Source: JACCVG01 sp034664165
Lineage (GTDB): Bacteria; Actinomycetota; Thermoleophilia; Solirubrobacterales; Thermoleophilaceae
Direction: 5' to 3'
Assembly (NCBI GenBank): GCA_034664165.1
Contig: JAXDIE010000008.1
Span: forward strand, 1 to 11,070
DNA: 11,070 bases
In this document: positions 1 to 5,941 of the stretch, one piece after another
Position numbering within the stretch: position 1 is the stretch's first letter
Layout of the letters: every line of letters starts with the position of its first letter
The notes under the pieces: generated by a model
The model's input: only the letters and a program-made list of their open reading frames with translations
What the model was told of the DNA's origin: nothing
Database searches by the model: none
Program-made: the position numbers and the translations under genes

Positions 1-69
1 AACAACGCGATGGGCAAGCTCGGGGTGCACACGAGGGCGCATGCCGTGGCCGTCGCGCTTGTGAGCGGG
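1..69 (+). repeat. Paralogous direct repeat, copy 1 (HTH end)
   Basis: These 69 bases match 837-905 except at six positions. All six are synonymous third-codon positions (codons 8, 13, 16, 19, 20 and 23 of this fragment). The match fades at codon 24, where Glu is replaced by Gln. This is a tandem gene duplication held by protein-level selection or by gene conversion, not a mobile repeat. Confidence 0.85.
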
Positions 70-132
70 GAGATCGTCTGGGGACCGGGGAGCACTTCTG
101 TACGCGCCGAGCCAGGAGTAGGACCGGCCTAA
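1..132 (+). CDS. LuxR-family transcriptional regulator, C-terminal fragment (5' end outside window)
   Basis: Reading frame 1 is open from the first base to a TAA at 130-132 and gives 43 residues. The first 23 residues (NNAMGKLGVHTRAHAVAVAL, then VSG) are identical to residues 213-235 of the complete regulator just downstream. They correspond to the end of the LuxR/GerE recognition helix and the fourth helix of that DNA-binding domain. A short divergent tail rich in Gly, Pro, Ser and Val follows. This is therefore the 3' end of a paralogous DNA-binding regulator, probably with the same PAS + HTH architecture, although only the HTH end can be seen. It lies 68 bp upstream of the next gene on the same strand, so the two could be co-transcribed. 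Family assignment is firm; target genes are unknown. Confidence 0.85.
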   Translation, partial: NNAMGKLGVHTRAHAVAVALVSGEIVWGPGSTSVRAEPGVGPA

Positions 133-200
133 CCCGTCCGGGGGAGATTGCCCTCGCTAGTCCATATGGGTGATTGTGCGCCCGATTGGGGAGGCCAATA

Positions 201-959
201 GTGGACGTCATGGCCTTTTCGTCCCCTCAGTCGGAAAACTCGCCAGAGATGTCAGTCGCGGCCGAGCGTCGGCCGGACATACCCGCTATCGGCCAGAGCA
301 GATTCGGCTTCCCCGCCATGGTGCGTCTGCGCGCGGTCTTCGAACGTTCGCGGCACCCGATGCTGATCGCCGACGACTCGCGCCGCTGGGTAACCGGAAA
401 CGCAGCTGCCGGCGAGTTGCTGGGCGTCTCCCGTGCGGAGATCCCCTGGCACACCATGGACGACTTCACTCCCGCGGGCCAGCGGCAAATCCTTCAGGAC
501 GAATGGAACGCGTTCCTGGCCGACGACTGGGAGGCCGAAGGCTTCGAGCACCTGTACGTGCCGAACCGCGGCGCGTTCCCCGTGGAGTTCAGCGCCACCG
601 CCAACGTCCTGCCCGGCCGCCATCTCTCGGTCGTCATCCCGGTGAATGGCGAGGTGCCGGACGAGAGCGCCCTGGATCGCCTGGAGGCCTGGACGGCCGT
701 CAAGGTGCCGGGCGGCGGGCGCCTTGCGCTCACCGAGCGTGAATCCGAGGTCATAACCCTCGTGGCCTCTGGCCTCCAGAGCAACGAGATCGCCGACCGC
801 CTGTTTCTGTCGCCCGAGACGGTCAAGTCACACGTGAACAACGCGATGGGCAAGCTCGGAGTGCACACGAGGGCCCATGCCGTCGCCGTCGCCCTGGTGA
901 GCGGCCAGATCAGCTGGGACATATTTGACGCGAAGCCGGCACGCGGCAACCCTGCGTGA
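201..959 (+). CDS. PAS domain-containing LuxR-family transcriptional regulator
   Basis: This is a 252-residue predicted DNA-binding regulator. Residues about 38-148 look like a PAS fold (VFERSRHPMLIADDSRRWV, then NAAAGELLG and a C-terminal strand region near LPGRHLSVVIPV), likely a small-molecule, redox or protein-contact sensor. Residues 176-232 form a LuxR/GerE helix-turn-helix: LTERESEVITLVASG, SNEIADRLFLSPETVKSHV, then NNAMGKLGVHTRAHAVAVAL. There is no receiver domain with a phosphoacceptor aspartate, so it is not a classical response regulator. I chose GTG at 201 because GGGGAGG (188-194) lies 6 nt upstream. An in-frame TTG at 174 and ATG at 210 are alternatives with poorer spacing. It follows a paralogue fragment on the same strand and precedes a histidine kinase by 120 bp. 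A functional link to that kinase is plausible but not shown. Ligand and regulon are unknown. Confidence 0.85.
   Translation: MDVMAFSSPQSENSPEMSVAAERRPDIPAIGQSRFGFPAMVRLRAVFERSRHPMLIADDSRRWVTGNAAAGELLGVSRAEIPWHTMDDFTPAGQRQILQDEWNAFLADDWEAEGFEHLYVPNRGAFPVEFSATANVLPGRHLSVVIPVNGEVPDESALDRLEAWTAVKVPGGGRLALTERESEVITLVASGLQSNEIADRLFLSPETVKSHVNNAMGKLGVHTRAHAVAVALVSGQISWDIFDAKPARGNPA
837..905 (+). repeat. Paralogous direct repeat, copy 2 (HTH end)
   Basis: This is the second copy of the 69-bp stretch at 1-69. The encoded 23 residues are identical, with six synonymous third-position differences. It covers residues 213-235 of the complete PAS-LuxR regulator. Confidence 0.85.
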
Positions 960-1079
960 AGGGCCTCGACGCCTGAGGGCCAGAGCCGATTAGGTACGGG
1001 GAGTAACGTGGAAGTCGCCCTTCGAGGCAAGGGACGTCCCTGAACGGGCGTCGACCAGAACTCAGTCAGGCGGACCAAA
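960..1079 (+). promoter_or_regulatory. Intergenic region before the histidine kinase, with a 12-bp palindrome
   Basis: These 120 bp have no ORF of their own. Just after the regulator's stop, GGCCTC (962-967) can pair with GAGGGCC (975-981) with one bulged G. This is a weak terminator-like hairpin with no T-run. AGGGACGTCCCT at 1030-1041 is a perfect palindrome whose end lies 38 nt before the kinase ATG, in a typical place for an operator. AGGCGG (1068-1073) is a plausible ribosome binding site 6 nt before the ATG at 1080. No convincing -35/-10 pair was found. The palindrome as operator is inference. Confidence 0.45.
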
Positions 1080-2264
1080 ATGGCAAGCCGAATCAGGCCC
1101 GACCAGGACGGTTCGGCGCGCGCGTTGCGGCTTGCCGAAGCGGCATCGGTGCCTGTTCCGGGCACCGACACCACGACCGTCGATACGGATGCAGGACCGG
1201 ATCGCCCTGCTTCTCGCGGCGATCGCCAGCACGCGGCGTCTGAGCGGGATGACACGGCCGTGGCGCGGCTCTCGGTCGCCGCCGGTCGCGACCGCGACGC
1301 TGCGCGACGCGATGAGCGGGCCAGCGATGACGACGACGCAGCCGATTCGCGCGACCAGGAAGCATCGGTCAACGAGACTCCGACGGAGCGCGAACACGAC
1401 TGGGATGACCGCCGGCGCGCGGCCGACGACCGCCGGCGCGCGGCCGACGACCGGCTCCGGGCAGCCGATGATCGCCAGCGGGCGGCCGACGACCGGGAGG
1501 GCGCCACCCAGGAGCGCCGGCGCCTGCGTTCTGAATTGCGGAGCGGACATCGCCTCGAGGAGGAGGTTGTCGAGCTGACGCGGTCGAATACCGAGCTCGA
1601 CGCATTCGCCTCGATCGCGGCCCACGATCTCAGCGCTCCGATGTCGGAGATCGCCGGCTTCGCCAATCTGATCCACGAGGAATACGCCGAGTCGCTCGGT
1701 TCGAAGGGGCGCGGATGGCTCGAGCGCATGATCCGCGGGATCGAGCGCAGCCAGGCCCTGACCCACAGCCTCCTGGTCTTCTCCCGGATAGGTGGCGCGG
1801 ACATCACCTACCAGCCGGTGAACACTGCCGATCTGATGGAGGAGGTGGTGCGCACACTGAATGAGGCCATCACCGAGGCCGGCGCCGACGTGCGGATCGC
1901 ACCACTACCGACCGTGATGGGCGACCGCAGCCAGCTCCTGCGCCTCTTCCAGAACCTTGTCGGGAACGGCGTGAAGTTCGGCAGGGGCGATGTGCCTACC
2001 GTCGTGGTATCGGCGGAGCGCCAGGATGATCGCTGGCATTTCAAGGTCGCCGACAACGGGCCTGGTATTCCCCTGAAGGAGCGGGAGCATGTCTTCAAGC
2101 CGTTCAAGCGCCTGGTGGGCAGCGAACGCCCGGGAACGGGTATCGGCCTGGCCATCTGCGAGCGCATCGTTCAGCGGCACGGCGGCGAGATTTACGTGGA
2201 GCCCGGTCTGGATGGCGGCAGCCGGTTCGTCTTCACGCTGGCCGCGTCCCCTCACCACCCTTAG
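1080..2264 (+). CDS. Soluble sensor histidine kinase with heptad-repeat N-terminus
   Basis: This 394-residue protein is predicted to autophosphorylate on histidine and pass phosphate to a response regulator. The kinase core is complete. The HisKA dimerisation/phosphoacceptor helix starts near residue 166 (SNTELDAFASIAAHDLSAP; His182). The HATPase_c domain has an N-box LFQNLVGNGVKF (289-300, Asn292/Asn296), G1 DNGPGI (325-330), an F-box region VFKPFKRL (338-345) and G2 GTGIGLAIC (352-360). Residues 1-160 contain no transmembrane segment and no PAS or GAF domain that I can recognise. They are rich in Asp, Arg and Ala and include five DDRxRAA-type heptads (109-143) that probably form a coiled coil running into the HisKA helix. 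The start is the ATG after AGGCGG; an in-frame stop at 1041 excludes longer versions. It is probably cytoplasmic. The stimulus and partner regulator are unknown. The two adjacent LuxR proteins are candidates by position only, and the complete one lacks a receiver domain. Confidence 0.9.
   Translation: MASRIRPDQDGSARALRLAEAASVPVPGTDTTTVDTDAGPDRPASRGDRQHAASERDDTAVARLSVAAGRDRDAARRDERASDDDDAADSRDQEASVNETPTEREHDWDDRRRAADDRRRAADDRLRAADDRQRAADDREGATQERRRLRSELRSGHRLEEEVVELTRSNTELDAFASIAAHDLSAPMSEIAGFANLIHEEYAESLGSKGRGWLERMIRGIERSQALTHSLLVFSRIGGADITYQPVNTADLMEEVVRTLNEAITEAGADVRIAPLPTVMGDRSQLLRLFQNLVGNGVKFGRGDVPTVVVSAERQDDRWHFKVADNGPGIPLKEREHVFKPFKRLVGSERPGTGIGLAICERIVQRHGGEIYVEPGLDGGSRFVFTLAASPHHP
1404..1508 (+). 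repeat. 21-bp in-frame tandem repeat encoding DDRxRAA heptads
   Basis: Five consecutive 21-bp units encode DDRRRAA, DDRRRAA, DDRLRAA, DDRQRAA and DDREGAT, residues 109-143 of the histidine kinase. The first two units are almost identical at DNA level and later units drift. The 7-residue period and charge pattern fit a coiled coil. The unit length keeps the frame, so copy-number change by slippage would lengthen or shorten the coil without a frameshift. Confidence 0.9.
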
Positions 2265-2289
2265 TCCAGCCTCACCAGGGGGTGTTCGC

Positions 2290-2310
2290 CCGCCGACTCA
2301 GGAGTCGCGG
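2290..2310. terminator. Possible hairpin between convergent kinase and MBL genes
   Basis: CGACTC and GAGTCG (2294-2299 and 2302-2307) form an inverted repeat separated by two bases. It extends to CCG/CGG across one bulged C. It sits at the junction of two converging genes (stops at 2264 and 2298) and covers the end of the MBL coding sequence. There is no T-tract on either strand, so a role as bidirectional terminator is only suggested. Confidence 0.25.
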
Positions 2311-3056
2311 ATCCCCGACAGCGCGGGATATGCGGTGAGCGGGTCCTCGACACCTGCCGGAAGCCGGCCCTCGTCGCGGAGCTTCTCCAGATGGGCGGCC
2401 AGCGTGATCGCCGCGCCCATCCGCAGCGCCGGAGGGGCATCGACCCAGACCGCGTCGAGCAGATCATCCGTGGTCCGCAGGCCCGAGTCGATCGCTGTCA
2501 ACAGCCTGGCCTCACGGTCGAGCCGGTGCGCGATGTACTCGTCGAGCTTGCCCGGCGCGTCGCTCACGATCGGGCCATGACCGGGGCAGAGCCAGTCGAG
2601 CTCCAGGGCCCTGAGCCGGCGCAGCGAGGCCAGGTACGCGGCCAGGGCTCCGTTGCCAGGCTGCACGAACACGCTCCCGGTGCCGAGCACGGTGTCCCCC
2701 GTGAAGCAGACGCCGCCCATCAAGAGGCAGGCGTGATCCGCAGAGTGGCCCGGGGTGGCCATTGCGGTGAACGGCCCGACCTGCTCCCCGTCGGACGGCG
2801 TGTGGATCGCCGCCCCGCCGCAGCGCTCCGAGAGCTCCGGGGCCGCCTCGGAATGGTCGCTGTGCGAGTGCGTGAGAACGATGCCGTCGAGCTTGCCGTC
2901 GATCACCTCCAGCACCGCCTTTAGATGGTCCTCGAGCAGTGGCCCGGGGTCGACCACCCAGGATCCCCCGACCACGTAGGTGTTGGTGCCATCGAGCGAG
3001 AAGACGCCGGGGTTGTCGGCCTTCACCTGCACCACGCCGGGCGGGGAGTCGCTCAT
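2298..3056 (-). CDS. MBL-fold metallohydrolase, LACTB2-like
   Basis: This is a 252-residue metallo-beta-lactamase-fold hydrolase with a full set of metal ligands: THSHSDH (His63, His65, Asp67, His68), His104 in TPGHSADH, Asp121 in FTGDTVLGTGS and His160 in CPGHGP. The N-terminal TNTYVVG and VVDPGP strands, and the helical/winged-helix-like tail after HRLDREARLL, match the LACTB2-type branch. Characterised relatives include a single-strand endoribonuclease; other MBL branches cleave thioesters or lactones, so the substrate is open. It has no signal peptide and is expected to be cytoplasmic. Its ATG overlaps the TGA of the upstream FIST gene (ATGA, 3053-3056), and no good Shine-Dalgarno sequence precedes it, so translation is probably coupled. 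A longer reading frame upstream lies inside the FIST gene and is rejected as the start. Confidence 0.88.
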   Translation of the reverse strand: MSDSPPGVVQVKADNPGVFSLDGTNTYVVGGSWVVDPGPLLEDHLKAVLEVIDGKLDGIVLTHSHSDHSEAAPELSERCGGAAIHTPSDGEQVGPFTAMATPGHSADHACLLMGGVCFTGDTVLGTGSVFVQPGNGALAAYLASLRRLRALELDWLCPGHGPIVSDAPGKLDEYIAHRLDREARLLTAIDSGLRTTDDLLDAVWVDAPPALRMGAAITLAAHLEKLRDEGRLPAGVEDPLTAYPALSGIRDS

Positions 3057-4210
3057 GGCCCGAACACCGCGATGGTGGCCGTGAAGCCATGGACGAAGTT
3101 GCGCGGGCCCACCGGGCCGATCTCCCCGGCGCAGAAGAAGCCGGCTGCAGGCGCGCCACCCAGCGCGGTCTGAAGTACCCGCGCGTCGTGGTCCGGGCTC
3201 CCGAACATGTGGGAACCACGGCCGTTGCAAGTAAAGATCAGAGCGCCGCTGGCGGGGCCCGAAAGCCGCGCGCGCCCGGCATCGAGCGCGTGGTGCAGAT
3301 CTTCGTCGGCCGATTCGGCATCGCGAACCTGCAGCCGCACCGTCTGGCCCACCCGGACCTGTTCGCCGATGGTGACCGAGTGCTCCTCCTCGTCCACGCC
3401 GAGCAGGCCCCGGATCAGGAAATCGCCGCGCTCATAGTCGGGCTGGTTCTCGTCGACCACGATGCCGACCAGGACGCCGGTGGCGGCAAGCATCTGCTCG
3501 CTGGGCGAGAGCTCGGCGATGGCCTCGTGGAGACGCTCCAGCGCGGGCTTGGATGCCAGTTGGTAGATCACATTGCCCTCGGCCTCTGTCACCACCATCT
3601 CGGGCCCCACCGGGCGGGCGCCCTGTGAGACACAGGTCTCGACCTCGACGCCGGCGAGCGTCACGCCGACGGCCCCATCGGCGACCAGCCGGCCGTCGGC
3701 GACGAGAGCCGCCCCGCCGGGAGCGCCGGCGCTGGCCAGGCCGCCGACCACGGGCAGCCCCGGATGCACGAGGGCGAGTTGCTGCAACATCGGCTCGATC
3801 GGGAAGCTGTACGGGTCCACCAGGGCCACCAGGACCTCGGCCTCGTCCAGATCGGGGACGCCGGTCACCGCGACCTGGTCATCCCCGTGGGGCTGGGCGC
3901 GGACATGGAACGGCTCGATCCGCGCGCCGGGAAGGGACGCCGCCCAGACCGCGACACCACCCTGCTCGAGCTCTCGTCCCGAGCCCACCACACCCTGCGC
4001 GCCACACCCGATGACGGTCTTCGCAGGAAGCACGTCGGCCACCGCCTCGAGGCCCTCTCCGAGGTGGGCCACGTTGACCCCGCCCGCGAAGACAACGGCA
4101 AAGTCCGCGGACTCGCCGCGGAGGCCGGCCGCCGCGCCCGAGGCGGCCTGAGCGAACGCAGCAGCACCGTGGCCCGAGTCCGCCAGTCCGGTTGCGATCC
4201 GCTTCACCAC
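3053..4210 (-). CDS. FIST N- and C-domain sensory protein
   Basis: This protein of about 385 residues has both halves of the FIST module, which in other bacteria is linked to sensing small ligands such as amino acids and is often fused to signalling domains. The N-terminal half has ATGLADSG, ADFAVVFAGG and TVIGCGAQGVVGSGREL. The FIST_C half ends with GFFCAGEIGPVGPRNFVHG followed by FTATIAVFG, a typical family signature. No kinase, GGDEF or receptor domain is attached, so it is a stand-alone FIST protein, and the partner is likely encoded elsewhere or is the coupled MBL enzyme. I placed the start at the first of two GTG codons (4210 or 4207) because the family begins near VKRIATGL. The open frame continues to 4558, but that part overlaps the divergent moaA. 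GGGAG abuts the GTG too closely for a normal ribosome binding site, while GATACT lies 6 nt upstream, so a leaderless transcript is possible. Confidence 0.85.
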   Translation of the reverse strand: MVKRIATGLADSGHGAAAFAQAASGAAAGLRGESADFAVVFAGGVNVAHLGEGLEAVADVLPAKTVIGCGAQGVVGSGRELEQGGVAVWAASLPGARIEPFHVRAQPHGDDQVAVTGVPDLDEAEVLVALVDPYSFPIEPMLQQLALVHPGLPVVGGLASAGAPGGAALVADGRLVADGAVGVTLAGVEVETCVSQGARPVGPEMVVTEAEGNVIYQLASKPALERLHEAIAELSPSEQMLAATGVLVGIVVDENQPDYERGDFLIRGLLGVDEEEHSVTIGEQVRVGQTVRLQVRDAESADEDLHHALDAGRARLSGPASGALIFTCNGRGSHMFGSPDHDARVLQTALGGAPAAGFFCAGEIGPVGPRNFVHGFTATIAVFGP

Positions 4211-4253
4211 CTCCCAAGTATCCCCAGCGGGGGGCGCGGCGTACCCTTTACGT
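4211..4253. promoter_or_regulatory. Divergent promoter region between FIST gene and moaA
   Basis: The 43 bp between two divergent starts must carry at least part of both promoters. On the - strand GATACT (4222-4217) ends 6 nt before the FIST GTG. On the + strand TACCCT (4242-4247) ends 6 nt before the moaA GTG at 4254. Neither has a recognisable -35 box at 16-18 nt. Between them CCCC (4222-4225) and GGGG (4229-4232) could pair as a tiny hairpin. The region is far too short for a molybdenum cofactor riboswitch. Confidence 0.45.
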
Positions 4254-5255
4254 GTGAAGTCCACCAGAGAACCACTCATGGACGGCCATGGGCGGACGAT
4301 CGGAGATGTCCGGGTATCGGTCACCGATCGCTGCAACTTCCGCTGCCAGTACTGCATGCCCGCCGACGGCCTGCCCTGGCTCGAGCGCGACGAAATCCTC
4401 ACTTTCGAGGAGATTGAGCGCGTGGTTGGCCTGCTGGCCTCGATGGCTGTCCACGACGTCCGCTTGACGGGCGGCGAGCCGCTGGTCCGGCGAGGCGTCA
4501 CCGATCTCGTAGCCCGCCTGGCCAGGGTTCCCGGAGTCGAGGACCTGTCCCTGACCACGAACGGCTACATGCTCGAGCGCCACGCAGAGGAGCTCGCGGC
4601 CGCCGGCCTGCACAGGATCAACGTCTCGATCGACTCGCTCGAGCGTGACCGCTTCTTCCAGATGACGCGCAGGGATGCCCTCCCCCAGGTTCTCCGCGGG
4701 CTGGACGCCGTGGCCGCCCAGGAGTCGCTGCGCCCGATCAAGGTCAACGCCGTGGCGCTGCGCGGCTTCACGGAGGCCGAGGCCGTGCCGTTCGCCGAGT
4801 TCGCCCGGACCACGGGCTTCCAGGTGCGGTTCATCGAGTTCATGCCGCTCGACGGCGATCACGCCTGGACCGAGGAGCAGGTCCTGACCGGCGGCGAGGT
4901 GCGGGCCATCATCCACGAGACGCACCCGCTCGAGGCGCTGCCCCGCGAGCCGTCCTCGACGGCACGCGTTTACCGGTTCGCCGACGGCATCGGCGAGATC
5001 GGCTTCGTCAATCCCGTATCCGAGCCGTTCTGTGGCGACTGCAACCGCATCCGGCTCACGGCCGACGGCCAGCTGCGCACCTGCCTCTTTTCGATGCATG
5101 AGCACAGCCTGCGCGACACGCTGCGGGCGGGCGCCGACGACGAGGCGGTCGTCCAGTTCATCCGTGACGCCGTCTGGCAGAAGGAGCTCAAGCACCACGT
5201 CGGCGAGCCGGGCTTCCGCCAGCCCCCGCGCACCATGAGCGCGATCGGAGGTTGA
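4254..5255 (+). CDS. moaA: GTP 3',8-cyclase MoaA
   Basis: This radical SAM enzyme acts on GTP in the first step of molybdenum cofactor synthesis, giving 3',8-cyclo-GTP for MoaC. Counting from GTG 4254 (333 aa), the SAM-binding [4Fe-4S] motif is CNFRCQYC (Cys27, Cys31, Cys34), followed by LTGGEPLVRRGV. The second cluster, which binds substrate, is FCGDCNRIRL with a third Cys in LRTCLFS. The protein ends in SAIGG, the C-terminal Gly-Gly that family members need for activity. Length is normal. The start is uncertain: GTG 4254 has a -10-like TACCCT 6 nt upstream (leaderless model), while ATG 4278 has a weak AGAGAA 6 nt upstream and would give 325 residues. It is the first gene of the moa operon; its GGAGG (5247-5251) near the stop serves the next gene. 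Confidence 0.95.
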   Translation: MKSTREPLMDGHGRTIGDVRVSVTDRCNFRCQYCMPADGLPWLERDEILTFEEIERVVGLLASMAVHDVRLTGGEPLVRRGVTDLVARLARVPGVEDLSLTTNGYMLERHAEELAAAGLHRINVSIDSLERDRFFQMTRRDALPQVLRGLDAVAAQESLRPIKVNAVALRGFTEAEAVPFAEFARTTGFQVRFIEFMPLDGDHAWTEEQVLTGGEVRAIIHETHPLEALPREPSSTARVYRFADGIGEIGFVNPVSEPFCGDCNRIRLTADGQLRTCLFSMHEHSLRDTLRAGADDEAVVQFIRDAVWQKELKHHVGEPGFRQPPRTMSAIGG

Positions 5256-5260
5256 GCGCG

Positions 5261-5941
5261 ATGGACGTGAGCGTGCGGCTGTTCGCCATGCTGCGCCAGA
5301 GTTTCGGCGCCGACCGGGTGGCATTGACACTGGATGACGGGTCAACAGTGGCGGACGCATTGGATGCCCTGCGAGGAATCGAGGGCATCGGCGGGACGAT
5401 CGCGCTCATGCCGCTCGTGATGGCGGTGAACCGCGACTACGCGCCTCCGGAGACCGAGTTGCGGGAAGGCGATGAACTGGCCCTCATCCCCCCGGTGAGC
5501 GGCGGCGGGGGTGAGATCCACGCGCGGGTCACCGACGAGTCCCTCTCGGTCGACGCGATCACGCGACTCGTCAGCCGCCCAGAGGCGGGAGCGGTGGTCA
5601 CCTTCCAGGGCGTGACTCGCCAGGTGGCGCGACTTGACTACGAGGCTTACGTTGAGATGGCCGAGCCGCAGATCGCCCGGATCCTTGGTGAGTGCCTCGA
5701 GGCGCATGGCGCCCTGGCCGCAGCTGCCGAGCACCGGATCGGATCGGTCCCGCTCGGCGAGCCCAGCGTCGTCATCGCCGTGTCTGGTGCGCATCGCGGC
5801 GAGACCTTCGCCGCGGCACGCGACGCGATCGACCGCATCAAGGCCGAGGCGCCGATCTGGAAGGCCGAGGTCGAGGGCGGCGACGCGACCTGGGTCGAAG
5901 GCGCCGCACCGGAGACCCGTGCCACCGAGAGGTCCGCGTGA
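5261..5941 (+). CDS. Fused molybdopterin synthase, MoaD-MoaE
   Basis: This 226-residue protein joins both subunits of molybdopterin synthase, which adds two sulfurs to cyclic pyranopterin monophosphate. Residues 1-82 are MoaD-like (beta-grasp): VSVRLFAMLRQSFG, DDGSTVADALDAL and PPVSGG. Residues about 85-215 are MoaE-like: GAVVTFQGVTR (110-120), LDYEAYVEMA, HRIGSVPLGE, AVSGAHRGETF and IKAEAPIWKAE. Lys194 and Lys201 match the catalytic lysine pair of E. coli MoaE (Lys119 and Lys126). The junction is four glycines (81-84). MoaD normally needs a free C-terminal Gly-Gly to carry thiocarboxylate, so cleavage after Gly82 is expected, as described for the mycobacterial fusion MoaX. The loop after Arg120 is about 7 residues shorter than in E. 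coli MoaE. ATG 5261 was chosen because GGAGG lies 9 nt upstream; TTG 5252 abuts that site. It follows moaA by 5 nt. Confidence 0.93.
   Translation: MDVSVRLFAMLRQSFGADRVALTLDDGSTVADALDALRGIEGIGGTIALMPLVMAVNRDYAPPETELREGDELALIPPVSGGGGEIHARVTDESLSVDAITRLVSRPEAGAVVTFQGVTRQVARLDYEAYVEMAEPQIARILGECLEAHGALAAAAEHRIGSVPLGEPSVVIAVSGAHRGETFAAARDAIDRIKAEAPIWKAEVEGGDATWVEGAAPETRATERSA

Noticed and set aside
162..169. Palindrome CCATATGG before the PAS-LuxR gene
   Set aside because: It is only 8 bp and does not extend. It could be part of a promoter or operator, but there is nothing further to support it.
174..200. TTG 174 as the start of the PAS-LuxR gene
   Set aside because: GGGGAGG at 188-194 would lie inside the gene and is ideally placed 6 nt before GTG 201; no comparable site precedes 174.
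1404..1508. CRISPR or satellite-like array
   Set aside because: The units are contiguous 21-mers without spacers, in frame, and encode a coiled-coil heptad.
494..1807. 437-aa open frame on the - strand across the regulator and kinase genes
   Set aside because: It is antisense to two well-supported genes. Its translation is a low-complexity run of Ser, Arg and Ala, as expected from a high-GC shadow frame, with no recognisable motif.
3057..3230. N-terminal extension of the MBL gene to 3230
   Set aside because: It lies inside the FIST coding sequence. The ATGA overlap at 3053-3056 gives a natural coupled start and a normal-length protein.
4211..4253. Molybdenum cofactor riboswitch upstream of moaA
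   Set aside because: The space is at most 43-67 nt and is shared with a divergent promoter, far too short for that riboswitch. The only pairing seen is a 4-bp hairpin.
4211..4558. N-terminal extension of the FIST gene to 4558
   Set aside because: It would overlap moaA by about 300 bp, and its residues are Arg/Ser/Thr-rich shadow sequence unlike a FIST N-terminus. Family similarity begins at the GTG near 4210.
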